Origin: Paucilactobacillus suebicus DSM 5007 = KCTC 3549
Lineage (GTDB): Bacteria > Bacillota > Bacilli > Lactobacillales > Lactobacillaceae
Direction: 5' to 3'
Length of the DNA: 34,586 nt
Assembly (NCBI RefSeq): GCF_001434475.1
Contig: NZ_AZGF01000023.1
Span: 2,596-37,181 of the forward strand
A program made the position numbers and the translations under genes. Positions 8,203 through 15,997 of this stretch are shown here, piece by piece (within the stretch, counting starts at the first letter, position 1; every line of letters begins with the position of its first letter). Below the pieces are notes generated by a model. That model saw only the letters and a program-made list of their open reading frames with translations, was not told the DNA's origin and made no database searches.

Positions 8203-9690
8203 TTGGCTAAAAATAACATTCGGGTGCGCTATGCCCCAAGTCCAACGGGACATTTACACATTGGTAACGCCCGGACAGCTTTGTTTAACTACCTGTTTGC
8301 CCGTCACAACAAGGGTAAGTTTATTATTCGAATTGAGGATACTGACACTAAACGTAATATCGCGGATGGTGAACACAGTCAATTAGACAACCTGAAATGG
8401 TTGGGATTGGACTGGGATGAAGGTCCTGATGTTGGTGGCGATTTTGGTCCATATCGTCAATCCGAACGCAAAGATATCTATGTCAAACTTATTCAACAAT
8501 TGCTTGATGAGGGAAAAGCGTACAAGTCATACAAGACTGAGGAAGAATTAGAATCAGATCGTGAGGCTCAAAAGGCTAAGAAGATCATGCCTCACTATGA
8601 GTATGAATACAAAGGCATGAGTGCTGAAGAAATTAAACAAGCTCAGGCAGATGCTGAGGCAAAGGGATTACAACCAGTTGTGCGTTTCCATGTTCCTGAT
8701 GAAACATATACTTGGCATGATCTTGTTAAGGGTGATATATCGTTTGATGCCAAGACCATTGGTGGGGATTTTGTCATTCAAAAACGTGATGGCATGCCTA
8801 CTTATAACTTTGCCGTGGTTGTCGATGATCATTTGATGGAGATTAGTCATGTATTCCGTGGGGATGACCATGTTGCTAACACGCCTAAGCAATTGATGAT
8901 TTATGAAGCCTTCGGCTGGGAAGCACCTCAATTTGGTCACATGAGTTTAATTATCAACACAGAGACTGGTAAAAAGCTCAGTAAGCGTGATGAATCCGTA
9001 CTCCAATTCATCGAACAGTATCGTGAATTGGGATATTTACCTGACGCAATGTTGAATTTCATTGTTTTGTTGGGTTGGTCACCAGTTGGTGAGGATGAGA
9101 TCTTTAATCGTAAGGAATTCATCAAGATGTATGATGAAAACCGTTTGAGCAAGTCGCCAGCATCATTTGATGGCAAGAAGCTTGAATGGATTAATAATCA
9201 ATACATGAAGAATGCTGACGAGGATCAAGTGTTTGATTTGGCACTGCCTCAATTAATTGAGGCTGGCCTATTAAAAAAGCAGCCAGATGCATTAACTCTT
9301 GAATGGACTCGCAAACTGATTAGTATTTTTAAACGTGAAATCAGTTATGCGCGTGAAATTGTGCCATTGGCGCAGCCGTTCTTTGAAGAACGTCATGATA
9401 TTGATGATGAAGCTCGTGAGGAGATTTCGGCTGATACTGCATTGGTTGTCATTAAAGAATTCTATAATCGAATTCAAAAACTTGATTATTTGAATACGGT
9501 TCAGATTTTGAAGACGATCAAGAGTATTCAAAAGGATACGAAGATTAAGGGCCGTAAGCTGTGGATGCCAATTAGAATTGCCGTTACACATGAAATGCAC
9601 GGGCCAGAATTGCCTGAAAGCATCGAATTAATTGGTTATGATCAAACCCTGAAGTATCTTAAACAGATGATTGAGGAACTAGAAAAGTAA
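8203..9690 (+). CDS. gltX: Glutamate-tRNA ligase
   Basis: Charges tRNA(Glu) with glutamate. In lactobacilli GltX is generally non-discriminating and also makes Glu-tRNA(Gln) for GatCAB, which is family knowledge and not visible here. The class I signatures are present: HIGN at residues 19-22, after APSPTGHL, and the KMSKS equivalent KKLSKR near 257-262. The 495-residue length is typical. The start codon is TTG with AGAGGCG upstream, giving [14 protein letters not shown], and no better start exists. A strong terminator follows. Confidence 0.97.
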   Translation: MAKNNIRVRYAPSPTGHLHIGNARTALFNYLFARHNKGKFIIRIEDTDTKRNIADGEHSQLDNLKWLGLDWDEGPDVGGDFGPYRQSERKDIYVKLIQQLLDEGKAYKSYKTEEELESDREAQKAKKIMPHYEYEYKGMSAEEIKQAQADAEAKGLQPVVRFHVPDETYTWHDLVKGDISFDAKTIGGDFVIQKRDGMPTYNFAVVVDDHLMEISHVFRGDDHVANTPKQLMIYEAFGWEAPQFGHMSLIINTETGKKLSKRDESVLQFIEQYRELGYLPDAMLNFIVLLGWSPVGEDEIFNRKEFIKMYDENRLSKSPASFDGKKLEWINNQYMKNADEDQVFDLALPQLIEAGLLKKQPDALTLEWTRKLISIFKREISYAREIVPLAQPFFEERHDIDDEAREEISADTALVVIKEFYNRIQKLDYLNTVQILKTIKSIQKDTKIKGRKLWMPIRIAVTHEMHGPELPESIELIGYDQTLKYLKQMIEELEK

Positions 9691-9722
9691 ATAAAATGGT
9701 GTTGTATCGTTTGGATGCCACC

Positions 9723-9762
9723 AAAAAGAGCAATGTTGATATTCAACATTGCTCTTTTTTTT
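9723..9762. terminator. gltX: Terminator downstream of gltX
   Basis: A perfect 12-bp stem GAGCAATGTTGA (9728-9739) with a 3-nt loop and eight T residues. The A5 on the other side lets it work on the minus strand too, for the convergent dipeptidase gene. Confidence 0.9.
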
Positions 9763-9861
9763 AGATTGCGTATTTAATTAGAGCTGCTGTGCTTTTCCGA
9801 ATATATGGAAAAATGGAGAGGCTGGTAACAAAGCACCCTTTCTCGAATATAACCTTAATTT

Positions 9862-10440
9862 TTATAATCGATATTCATCTGGTTTGGCACTAGCAGGTGC
9901 ATATTGGTCCATTTGTGAATCGCGATAATCCCACCATTCGTTTTCGTATCCGGTAAAACCAGCCTTTTGCATGGCTCTGTTTAAGACTTGATAGTTATGC
10001 TCTTGGTATGGTTTACGACGGTAATTTCTCTTAGATTTATCGGTGAAATCATCGAAGCCACTTTGCATTGGTACCTCGGTACCATCAAGTTCACATAACG
10101 TTAAATCAAAGGTAACACCTTTTTGGTGGCTGAAATTTGGATTTGGTTTAGCAACCCATTTGGTGTCGGGGTTGACATTAAACAGCTTTGATTGAGATTC
10201 AACCGGGCGGTAAGCATCCCATATTTTTAGCCTAAATCCCTGGTCTTTTAGTAGCTGATTTGCTTTAGTTAGTTTACGGACGGTCCCCGCACGAGCAATT
10301 GCTGTACTAAAATCATAAATTTGTTGACCAGTAAAATTGTTTTCTGTAGCATAGCGTAGTTCAACAATGATCGTTGGATCGAGAGCTTGGACATTCAAGA
10401 ATCCATCGTCCGGAGTTTCTGGACTGTTAATTGCAATCAT
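9862..10440 (-). CDS. D-Ala-D-Ala dipeptidase, VanX/DdpX family (M15D)
   Basis: The family is a zinc peptidase that cleaves D-Ala-D-Ala. In vancomycin-resistant lactobacilli it would remove the dipeptide in favour of D-Ala-D-Lac precursors, or recycle it. The 192-residue protein has DAYRP (Arg78), the SxHxxGxxxD zinc motif (His105 and Asp112) and catalytic Glu168. The last motif reads E-W-W-D instead of the E-W-W-H known from VanX, so the third zinc ligand would be Asp171. There is no signal peptide, so it is cytoplasmic. AGGAGG precedes the ATG. It is a single minus-strand gene convergent with gltX. The family is sure, and activity is likely but not proven by sequence. Confidence 0.85.
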   Translation of the reverse strand: MIAINSPETPDDGFLNVQALDPTIIVELRYATENNFTGQQIYDFSTAIARAGTVRKLTKANQLLKDQGFRLKIWDAYRPVESQSKLFNVNPDTKWVAKPNPNFSHQKGVTFDLTLCELDGTEVPMQSGFDDFTDKSKRNYRRKPYQEHNYQVLNRAMQKAGFTGYENEWWDYRDSQMDQYAPASAKPDEYRL

Positions 10441-10479
10441 GGTTATTCCTCCTCATATTATCAATCAGTTTTATTATAC

Positions 10480-10509
10480 AAAAAAAAGATGGCGGGGAAG
10501 CCATCTTTT
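10480..10509 (-). terminator. Minus-strand terminator-like hairpin with no known gene upstream
   Basis: Arms 10484-10493 and 10500-10509 form a perfect 10-bp stem with a 6-nt loop. Read on the minus strand it ends in eight T residues; the plus-strand side has only four. Any minus-strand transcript it ends would come from the structured gap itself. Confidence 0.6.
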
Positions 10510-10516
10510 GAGGAGT

Positions 10517-10576
10517 ATTACGAAAATCTTGGGGGGATTTCGTAACTTATTTTTCGGTTACTATTGGGAGGAGTAA
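10517..10576 (+). CDS. Tentative 15-19 residue reading frame ending in GYYWEE
   Basis: A GAGGAG site at 10510-10515 is followed by a frame that could start at the unusual ATT at 10517 (19 residues) or TTG at 10529 (15 residues) and ends at TAA 10574-10576. The aromatic peptide ends FFGYYWEE. It has no orthodox ATG, and its DNA lies in two hairpins, so it may be a by-product of RNA structure. Confidence 0.15.
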   Translation: MTKILGGFRNLFFGYYWEE

Positions 10577-10651
10577 TTGAAAAATATAGGTTTGTGTAAC
10601 AGGAAATTATCGTTCCTTGTTACTGAGGACAATATTAGCATTAGATTGTGA
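10577..10651 (+). CDS. Tentative 24-residue reading frame
   Basis: TTG at 10577 abuts the stop of the preceding tiny frame and has GGGAGGAG 4 nt upstream. The peptide starts MKNIGLCNRK and stops at TGA 10649. It contains one Cys, which is suggestive upstream of cysS but not convincing, since no attenuator follows it on the plus strand. Recorded because the ribosome site is unusually good. Confidence 0.2.
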   Translation: MKNIGLCNRKLSFLVTEDNISIRL

Positions 10652-10732
10652 ATAAAATGTGACGTTTTTTTAACGTTGCATTATTTGATAAATTTATTAG
10701 ATCTATAACATTATTTATATAGCAGAATCAAG

Positions 10733-10747
10733 TACCACAGTGTGGTA
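10733..10747. promoter_or_regulatory. Perfect 15-bp palindrome upstream of cysS, possible operator
   Basis: TACCACA-G-TGTGGTA overlaps a -10-like TAAAAT (10746-10751) and ends 38 bp before the cysS ATG. The symmetry suggests a binding site for a dimeric regulator. The regulator is not identifiable from this window. Confidence 0.45.
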
Positions 10748-10785
10748 AAATAATGATACTGATTTTAAATAAAGGAGCCTAGCTA

Positions 10786-12192
10786 ATGCTAAAAGTATAT
10801 AATACCCTATCGCGTCAAAAAGAAGAATTTCATCCGCTTAATCCAGGGGTTGTTAATATGTACGTGTGTGGACCAACTGTCTATAATTACATTCACATTG
10901 GTAATGCCCGTAGTGCAATCGCTTTTGATACGATTCGTCGGTATTTAGAATTTAGCGGATACCAGGTTAAATACGTCTCTAATTTTACTGATGTAGATGA
11001 CAAAATGATTAAGGCTGCTCACGAGCAAGGAATTACTGTGCCACAATTGGCTGACAAATATATTGATGCTTTCATGGAAGATACAGAGGCTGTAAACATT
11101 GAACCGGCAACCAAACATCCACGAGCAACCGAAAATATTCCGGATATTATTCAGTTTGTCAGCGATTTAATTGATAAGGGATATGCGTATGAATCTCAGG
11201 GAGACGTATATTATCGCGCACGTAAATTCAAACATTATGGTGAATTATCAGATCAATCTATAGATGATCTTGAAGTGGGTGCTAGTCAACACGTGGATGA
11301 GTCAGAGTTTGATAAAAAAGAAGATCCAATTGACTTCGCATTGTGGAAAGCAGCCAAACCAGGAGAAATTAGTTGGGACTCTCCCTGGGGTAAAGGTCGT
11401 CCGGGATGGCATATTGAGTGCTCAGTGATGTCAACCAAGTATCTTGGTGATACTTTTGATATTCACGGTGGTGGTCAAGATTTGGCTTTTCCACATCACG
11501 AAAATGAAATTGCTCAGAGTGAGGCCCGTACAGGTAAAAAGTTTGCACGTTACTGGATGCATAACGGGTTCGTAACTGTCGGTGATGAGAACGAGAAAAT
11601 GAGTAAGTCACTGGGAAACTTTGTTACAGTTCACGATATTGTTAAAACGTTAGATCCTCAAATCTTACGCTTCTTGATGGCGACAACTCAGTATCGGCGA
11701 CCAATTCAATACAGTCAAAAAAACATTACCGATGCCACCAACAATCTAAATCGAATTCAAACATCTTTTGAAAATATTACCTACCGTCAAAAGAATGCAC
11801 AGATTGGTGCAGATGACGATATTGACGAGAAAATTGATCAACTGGTCGATGAATATAAGACGGCCATGGATGATGATTTCAATGCACAAAATGCCATTGC
11901 GGTCGTATACGAACTGATTAAGCTAAGTAACGTCTACGATCAGCAAACAAGTGTTAAAACTGGCACAATAAAAAAGATTATTGATACTATGAAAGATTTA
12001 ATGTCTGTATTTGGCATTAAATTGGTTGTTAATGAGCTAAATGATGAAAAGGTAAAATCACTAATCCAACAACGCAATCAGGCCCGCAAGGATCATGATT
12101 TTGAACTGAGCGATAAGATTCGTGATGACTTGAAAGAACAGGGCATAATAATAGAAGATACTCCACAGGGAACTCGTTTCAGAAGGGAATAG
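10786..12192 (+). CDS. cysS: Cysteine-tRNA ligase
   Basis: Charges tRNA(Cys). Cys28 in [10 protein letters not shown] is the first ligand of the active-site zinc, and Cys in WHIECS and His in [10 protein letters not shown] supply the rest. The class I motifs HIGN (37-40) and KMSKS (271-275) are intact. The 468-residue length is typical. AAAGGAG lies 9 nt before the ATG. It heads a tight cysS-mrnC-rlmB operon: only one base separates its stop from the mrnC start, the order usual in Bacilli. Confidence 0.97.
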   Translation: MLKVYNTLSRQKEEFHPLNPGVVNMYVCGPTVYNYIHIGNARSAIAFDTIRRYLEFSGYQVKYVSNFTDVDDKMIKAAHEQGITVPQLADKYIDAFMEDTEAVNIEPATKHPRATENIPDIIQFVSDLIDKGYAYESQGDVYYRARKFKHYGELSDQSIDDLEVGASQHVDESEFDKKEDPIDFALWKAAKPGEISWDSPWGKGRPGWHIECSVMSTKYLGDTFDIHGGGQDLAFPHHENEIAQSEARTGKKFARYWMHNGFVTVGDENEKMSKSLGNFVTVHDIVKTLDPQILRFLMATTQYRRPIQYSQKNITDATNNLNRIQTSFENITYRQKNAQIGADDDIDEKIDQLVDEYKTAMDDDFNAQNAIAVVYELIKLSNVYDQQTSVKTGTIKKIIDTMKDLMSVFGIKLVVNELNDEKVKSLIQQRNQARKDHDFELSDKIRDDLKEQGIIIEDTPQGTRFRRE

Positions 12193-12193
12193 C

Positions 12194-12613
12194 ATGACAG
12201 ATACAGATTACAAACAAGTTAACGGAATCGCATTGGCCTATTTGGGCGATGCTGCTTACGAAGTCTACATTCGGCAACACTTAATTCAAGATGGTTTGAC
12301 AAAGCCGACTAAATTACATCATATAGCAACACACTATGTTTCGGCTAAAGCGCAGGCGGCCTTAGTTGATTTGATGAAGGAAGACCAATTACTTTCTGAG
12401 ACCGAGTGGGACTATTTTAAACGCGGTCGCAATGCCAATAGTCACACACATGCTAAAAATACATCGGTTTTAACTTACCGTATTTCTACTGGTTTTGAAG
12501 CTTTGATGGGATATTTGAAGTTGAGTGGTCAAACAGACCGATTGAGTGAATTGGCAGCATGGTGTATTGAGCAAGTGGAAGCAGGGAGAACTGAAGATAA
12601 TGACAACAAATAA
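12194..12613 (+). CDS. mrnC: Mini-ribonuclease III (23S rRNA maturation)
   Basis: A 139-residue RNase III catalytic domain without the double-stranded RNA-binding domain. It trims the ends of 23S precursor rRNA as a dimer. The catalytic signature [13 protein letters not shown] with Asp19 is present, as is the downstream RGRNANS segment and Glu in GFEALMGYL. The start ATG follows the cysS stop by one base, suggesting translational coupling. The gene overlaps the start of rlmB by 14 bp. Confidence 0.93.
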   Translation: MTDTDYKQVNGIALAYLGDAAYEVYIRQHLIQDGLTKPTKLHHIATHYVSAKAQAALVDLMKEDQLLSETEWDYFKRGRNANSHTHAKNTSVLTYRISTGFEALMGYLKLSGQTDRLSELAAWCIEQVEAGRTEDNDNK

Positions 12614-13358
12614 TACCGAGGGCAGTCTTGATTTCGTGATTGGACGGCATCCGGCGATTGCCGCTTTAAAATCTGAGCAAACAATTAATAAAGCATTTAT
12701 TCAAGAGGGACTCAAGTCGGATACAATTGGAGATATTATTAAACTGGCAAAAAAACGCGGCCTAGTGATTTCGAGTGTCCCCAAAAGTAAACTAGATCAA
12801 ATGACTAATCACGAGAACCATCAAGGGGTCGTTTTAGCTGTGGCGGCATTTGAATATGCTACAATTGATGATTTGTTTGATAACGCCTCAAAAAAGGGTG
12901 AGGCACCTTTTTTCTTGATTTTGGATGAGCTTGAAGATCCACATAATTTGGGATCGATTTTAAGAACAGCCGATGCGGCCGGTGTTCACGGAATTATTAT
13001 TCCTAAGCGACGCGCTGTAGGTTTAACTTCGGTAGTTGCCAAAACTTCAACGGGCGCCATTGAACACGTTCCGGTAGCACGTGTTACTAATCTTGTGCAA
13101 ACAGCAAAAGAATTACAAAAACGAGGCGTTTGGATATTTGGTACGGATATGAATGGGACAGACTACCGACGGTGGGATGCAACTGGTTCAGTCGCTTTGG
13201 TAATTGGTAATGAGGGTAAGGGCATTTCTGCACTGATGAAAAAGACGGTCGACGATATGCTGACAATTCCAATGATTGGTCATGTTCAAAGCCTTAATGC
13301 GAGTGTTGCGGCTAGTCTTCTTATTTATCAAGGATACAGTTCTAGACATCCACTGTAA
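12600..13358 (+). CDS. rlmB: 23S rRNA (guanosine-2'-O-)-methyltransferase, TrmH/RlmB family
   Basis: A SPOUT-class SAM enzyme of 252 residues predicted to methylate 23S rRNA. An N-terminal substrate-binding domain starts [12 protein letters not shown]. The three SpoU motifs follow: [16 protein letters not shown]-like, [10 protein letters not shown], and the knot-forming [15 protein letters not shown]. The start is taken at the ATG overlapping the mrnC end, with GGGAG upstream; a longer in-frame reading would add an unrelated tail. A terminator follows, so the cysS operon ends here. Confidence 0.92.
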   Translation: MTTNNTEGSLDFVIGRHPAIAALKSEQTINKAFIQEGLKSDTIGDIIKLAKKRGLVISSVPKSKLDQMTNHENHQGVVLAVAAFEYATIDDLFDNASKKGEAPFFLILDELEDPHNLGSILRTADAAGVHGIIIPKRRAVGLTSVVAKTSTGAIEHVPVARVTNLVQTAKELQKRGVWIFGTDMNGTDYRRWDATGSVALVIGNEGKGISALMKKTVDDMLTIPMIGHVQSLNASVAASLLIYQGYSSRHPL

Positions 13359-13364
13359 TATTAA

Positions 13365-13415
13365 AAAATGAGTAATTGCATTTCACAGACATGAAAGATG
13401 CAATTACTCATTTTT
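13365..13415. terminator. Terminator of the cysS-mrnC-rlmB operon
   Basis: Perfect arms 13365-13382 and 13398-13415 (18 bp including the A/T ends) around a 15-nt loop. Confidence 0.88.
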
Positions 13416-13456
13416 ATATTTAAACAAAAACTTTGACGTTGTGTAAAATGGCATAT

Positions 13457-13506
13457 TAATGAGCAAAAATATTGATTTGATCATAGAAATTTTATGATGC
13501 TCATTA
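13457..13506. repeat. Nested inverted repeat upstream of sigH
   Basis: TAATGAGC (13457-13464) pairs with GCTCATTA (13499-13506). An inner ATCATA/TATGAT stem (13480-13485 and 13493-13498) abuts the outer 3' arm, leaving a 15-nt one-sided bulge. There is no T tract. A TTGACG (13433-13438) lies just before it, so it could sit over a start site as an operator. Confidence 0.4.
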
Positions 13507-13563
13507 TAAATTAATTTAATACTAAACAAATTGTGAAAATCACCACTATAAACATACGTTCGC

Positions 13564-13591
13564 TTGTCTCGATTTCTGCATCAGGTATATT
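13564..13591 (+). promoter_or_regulatory. Possible promoter of sigH
   Basis: TTGTCT and TATATT are separated by 16 bp, 63 bp before the ATG. Confidence 0.45.
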
Positions 13592-13654
13592 ATTTTTTGT
13601 TAAACATTTTCATATAAACATCAGGATGGTAATTTCAACTAATAAGGAGGTCGT

Positions 13655-14224
13655 ATGGAAGACATTTCGACAAGATATATCAGCGATAATGAGTTGATCC
13701 AAAATTTTAAAAATGGTGATTCAAATAGTTTTACTGTTCTTTATAATAGGTACTTGCCGTTGGTTTACAAGATTAAAAGGAAATATTATTTCCAAGACGT
13801 CGATTCTGATGACTGGAAGCAAGAAGCTTGGATTGTTATTTTAAAAACAATTAGGCACTTTGATGGTAACAGAGGAGTTGCTTTTGGATATTATTTCAAA
13901 CGAAATTTACGTAATCGAGCTTTTGACATTATTAGACATGAAAATGCGTCAAAGAGAATCAGAGCTGACAAAAAGGTGAATATTGACAGTGAAGATTGTG
14001 AAAACTCGTTGATGGATTCATCTAACCACATGCCAGATGAATGGGCTATCTGTTGTGAAAAATTTAAACGCTTTTTTGCGTCTTGCTCACCACGGGAAAA
14101 ACGAATCTTTGTTTTAATTCATCAGGGGAAAAATCCTCAAGAAGTTGCTGATATACTGCACTGCCATTACCGAAATGTAACTGGTGCGTTGGATAGATGC
14201 CGAAAGAAATTGAATTCGCTATAA
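13655..14224 (+). CDS. sigH: Alternative sigma factor, SigH/ComX-like
   Basis: A 189-residue sigma-70 family protein with region 2 (SFTVLYNRYLPLVYKIKRKY to FGYYFKRNLRNRA) and a C-terminal region 4 helix-turn-helix (SPREKRIFVLIHQG to CHYRNVTGALDR). There is no region 1.1 or 3, as in group 4-like or SigH factors. Its place between rlmB and rpmG-secE-nusG is that of SigH in lactobacilli, where it switches on competence DNA-uptake genes. The start is well fixed by AAGGAGG. Its leader is AT-rich and structured, and a strong hairpin follows, so it is expressed separately. Confidence 0.88.
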   Translation: MEDISTRYISDNELIQNFKNGDSNSFTVLYNRYLPLVYKIKRKYYFQDVDSDDWKQEAWIVILKTIRHFDGNRGVAFGYYFKRNLRNRAFDIIRHENASKRIRADKKVNIDSEDCENSLMDSSNHMPDEWAICCEKFKRFFASCSPREKRIFVLIHQGKNPQEVADILHCHYRNVTGALDRCRKKLNSL

Positions 14225-14236
14225 CCTATACAGGAA

Positions 14237-14271
14237 GAAAATACCTTGCGTTTCAAACGCAGGGTATTTTC
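14237..14271. terminator. Terminator of sigH
   Basis: A near-perfect 17-bp inverted repeat (one G-T pair) ending in TTTTC, 13 bp after the sigH stop. Confidence 0.75.
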
Positions 14272-14287
14272 TGCCCTTGTTTAGTAA

Positions 14288-14317
14288 TTGACAATCCGTT
14301 TTAATTCATGATAGGAT
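14288..14317 (+). promoter_or_regulatory. Promoter of rpmG-secE
   Basis: Perfect TTGACA, 18 bp, then TAGGAT with an upstream TGA (extended -10). Confidence 0.72.
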
Positions 14318-14342
14318 TACATGGACTATGGAGGTGGATGTG

Positions 14343-14492
14343 TTGGCACAAAAAAAGGCGGCTCTAGCATGTTCTGTTTGTGGTTCTCGAAACTACACCA
14401 TCACAGCTAATCCTAACCGAAGTGAACGATTAGAAATTAAAAAATATTGTAAACATTGTCAAAAATATACGATACATAAAGAGACTAAATAG
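14343..14492 (+). CDS. rpmG: 50S ribosomal protein L33
   Basis: A 49-residue large-subunit protein. Two CxxC pairs (Cys10/Cys13 and Cys36/Cys39) make this the zinc-binding form. The sequence begins [14 protein letters not shown] and ends HKETK. GGAGG at 14330-14334 serves either the TTG at 14343, which gives the usual N-terminus, or the adjoining GTG at 14340. It is followed 18 bp later by secE. Lactobacilli carry several rpmG copies; this is the one linked to secE-nusG. Confidence 0.93.
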   Translation: MAQKKAALACSVCGSRNYTITANPNRSERLEIKKYCKHCQKYTIHKETK

Positions 14493-14510
14493 TACTTAGG
14501 AGGATGTCAC

Positions 14511-14690
14511 ATGCATTTAATTCGCTTTTTTAAGAGTGTAGGAAAAGAAATGAAGCTCGTTGTATGGCCAACTGCCAAAGAAAACCGTCGCGATACAACT
14601 GTAGTTTTGTCGTTAACTATTTTCTTCATCTTGTTCTTTGCTCTGTTTGACTGGCTGATTGAAAGTGGATTACTTGCTTTCGTTAGATAG
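14511..14690 (+). CDS. secE: Preprotein translocase subunit SecE
   Basis: A 59-residue single-span protein that clamps SecY in the Sec translocon. The conserved amphipathic stretch VGKEMKLVVWPTAKEN precedes one membrane helix (about residues 31-50). AGGAGG lies 7 nt before the ATG. It shares the rpmG promoter, and nusG follows after a gap that contains its own promoter. Confidence 0.94.
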   Translation: MHLIRFFKSVGKEMKLVVWPTAKENRRDTTVVLSLTIFFILFFALFDWLIESGLLAFVR

Positions 14691-14693
14691 TCG

Positions 14694-14722
14694 TGGTCAA
14701 ATAGTATAATATTTGCTATACT
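14694..14722 (+). promoter_or_regulatory. Promoter of nusG
   Basis: TGGTCA, exactly 17 bp, then TATACT preceded by TGC (extended -10). It starts 4 bp after the secE stop and predicts transcription from about 14729. Confidence 0.62.
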
Positions 14723-14733
14723 AATCTTGTTGG

Positions 14734-14759
14734 AACTTCGTTTGTTGCGAGGTTTTTTT
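14734..14759 (+). terminator. Terminator or attenuator hairpin in the nusG leader
   Basis: AACTTCG (14734-14740) pairs with CGAGGTT (14748-14754) with one G-T pair, then further T residues. It lies between the predicted nusG start site and the gene, so it can end secE readthrough and also attenuate nusG. The stem is only 7 bp. Confidence 0.6.
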
Positions 14760-14800
14760 ATTTGGCAAAAAACTATGGTAAAAAATTAGGAGATTTAATC

Positions 14801-15346
14801 GTGGAATCAACTGAAAAACAATGGTACGTACTGCACACATACTCTGGGTATGAGAATCGTGTTAAGAGCAACTTGGAATCAAGAGCACAATCAATGGGGA
14901 TGGAAGACTTTATTTTCCGCGTTGTTGTGCCGGAAGAAGAAGTGCGTGAAGTTAAAGATGGTAAAGCTAAGGATAAGATTGAAAAAACTTTCCCTGGCTA
15001 TGTGCTTGTAGAAATGGTAATGACTGACCAAGCTTGGTACATTGTTCGAAACACTCCAGGTGTCACTGGATTCGTTGGTTCCCACGGTGGCGGCTCAAAG
15101 CCGACTCCCTTGTTGCCCGATGAAGTTGAATTGGTACTTCGCCGTCTTGGTATGAGTGCTCGCCATGAAGATTTAGATGTTGAAGTTGGCGAAACGGTCA
15201 AGATTATTGAAGGAGCCTTTGCCGACTTAACGGGTAAGATTACTGAGATCGACAATGAAAAGATGAAGTTAAAAGTTAACATTGAGATGTTTGGACGTGA
15301 AACTTCAACTGAACTTGATTTTGATCAGGTTGATAAAATTGTTTAA
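14801..15346 (+). CDS. nusG: Transcription termination/antitermination factor NusG
   Basis: Binds RNA polymerase and modulates pausing and termination. The NGN domain begins [17 protein letters not shown] and contains FPGYVLVEM and [11 protein letters not shown]-terminal KOW domain includes [15 protein letters not shown]. The start is set at GTG 14801, with AGGAG 8 nt upstream, giving 181 residues, the usual length. A TTG at 14762 would extend the protein across that ribosome site and begins at the end of the terminator T tract. Confidence 0.93.
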   Translation: MESTEKQWYVLHTYSGYENRVKSNLESRAQSMGMEDFIFRVVVPEEEVREVKDGKAKDKIEKTFPGYVLVEMVMTDQAWYIVRNTPGVTGFVGSHGGGSKPTPLLPDEVELVLRRLGMSARHEDLDVEVGETVKIIEGAFADLTGKITEIDNEKMKLKVNIEMFGRETSTELDFDQVDKIV

Positions 15347-15356
15347 TTCAATTTTG

Positions 15357-15385
15357 GCGTGCGACCTTGTGTCGGCGCTTTTTTT
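15357..15385 (+). terminator. Terminator of nusG
   Basis: An imperfect GC-rich stem (CGAC/GTCG core at 15362-15365 and 15371-15374, plus outer pairs) is followed by seven T residues. Confidence 0.7.
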
Positions 15386-15411
15386 GTGTTAACCTATCAA
15401 GGTATGTCGTT

Positions 15412-15419
15412 GATATACT
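15412..15419 (+). promoter_or_regulatory. Candidate extended -10 promoter for rplK-rplA
   Basis: The stretch includes TATACT preceded by TGA. The best -35, TTAACC at 15389-15394, is 19 bp away. Confidence 0.45.
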
Positions 15420-15420
15420 C

Positions 15421-15456
15421 GTGGGAGAAGCAAATCTGATGCTTCATCATTACCAC
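15421..15456 (+). promoter_or_regulatory. Asymmetric stem in the rplK leader, candidate L1-binding site
   Basis: GTGG (15421-15424) pairs with CCAC (15453-15456) around a GAAGCA/TGCTTC stem (15427-15432, 15440-15445), leaving a 7-nt 3' internal loop. A similar GTGGGAG...CCAC shape occurs before rplA. The nearest promoter would start transcription at about 15425, which would cut the outer stem, so this needs a mapped start. Confidence 0.35.
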
Positions 15457-15483
15457 AACACGGACTTAAGGAGGTTTTGTCTC

Positions 15484-15909
15484 GTGGCAAAGAAAGTAGC
15501 GAACGTTGTTAAGTTACAAATTCCTGCCGGCAAGGCTACCCCAGCACCGCCGGTTGGACCAGCGCTGGGTCAAGCAGGAATCAATATTATGGGATTTACA
15601 AAGGAATTTAACGCTCGTACCGCTGATCAAGCAGGTATGTTAATTCCAGTAGTTATTAGTGTTTATGAAGATCGTTCATTCGACTTCATCACTAAGACCC
15701 CACCTGCTTCAGTATTATTGAAGAAAGCCGCTGGTGTTGAACATGGTTCTGGCGAACCTAACACTAAGAAAGTTGCCACTGTTACAAAGGCACAAGTGGA
15801 AGATATCGCTAAAACTAAGATGCAAGATCTAAACGCAACTGACGTTGAAGCAGCTATGCGCATGATTGAAGGTACTGCACGCAGTATGGGCTTCGTTGTC
15901 GAAGGCTAA
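15484..15909 (+). CDS. rplK: 50S ribosomal protein L11
   Basis: A 141-residue protein of the GTPase-associated centre that binds 23S rRNA with L10/L12. The N-terminus [21 protein letters not shown] carries the proline-rich hinge, and the C-terminal RNA-binding domain ends [12 protein letters not shown]. The start is GTG with AAGGAGG 9 nt upstream; earlier in-frame starts would add untypical sequence through the promoter. It is the first gene of the L11-L1 operon. Confidence 0.97.
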   Translation: MAKKVANVVKLQIPAGKATPAPPVGPALGQAGINIMGFTKEFNARTADQAGMLIPVVISVYEDRSFDFITKTPPASVLLKKAAGVEHGSGEPNTKKVATVTKAQVEDIAKTKMQDLNATDVEAAMRMIEGTARSMGFVVEG

Positions 15910-15918
15910 TCGCGTAGC

Positions 15919-15973
15919 GGTCGGGTACTTCACCAAAATGAATGTACCAAGTGGGAGGTAACTCCGTTCGACC
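15919..15973 (+). promoter_or_regulatory. Structured rplK-rplA intergenic RNA, candidate L1 operator
   Basis: An outer GGTCG/CGACC stem (15919-15923, 15969-15973) encloses two arms: GGTAC..GTACC with a bulge (15924-15948) and GGAG-GTAA-CTCC (15954-15965). The GTGGGAG...CCAC segment resembles the rplK-leader stem. L1 autoregulates its operon in other bacteria; that this is the site here is inference. Confidence 0.5.
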
Positions 15974-15997
15974 ACAATTGCAAGGAGGAAAACACAG

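Larger units (their letters stand above)
10441..10785. other. Structured 345-bp gap between the dipeptidase gene and cysS
   Basis: No ordinary gene is present. It holds a minus-strand TATAAT (10478-10473) that can serve the dipeptidase gene, a hairpin with a minus-strand T8 tract, a hairpin with arms 10518-10525 and 10538-10545, one with arms near 10555-10560 and 10572-10577, and one with arms 10596-10605 and 10613-10623. Two similar plus-strand GAGGAGTA sites each precede a tiny reading frame. Nearer cysS there is a 15-bp palindrome. No T-box consensus was seen. Confidence 0.6.

Noticed and set aside
10441-10785. A T-box riboswitch upstream of cysS
   Set aside because: I looked for the conserved T-box bulge sequence and a plus-strand terminator before cysS and saw neither.
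12546-12599. Longer start of rlmB inside mrnC
   Set aside because: The extra residues read [10 protein letters not shown] and are only mrnC codons in another frame; the ATG at 12600 gives the usual N-terminus.
13459-13497. A 12-codon frame starting MSKNIDL in the sigH leader
   Set aside because: No ribosome site precedes it and it coincides with the inverted repeat.
15367-15483. N-terminal extension of L11
   Set aside because: It would be read through the promoter and ribosome site, and L11 starts normally at the GTG.
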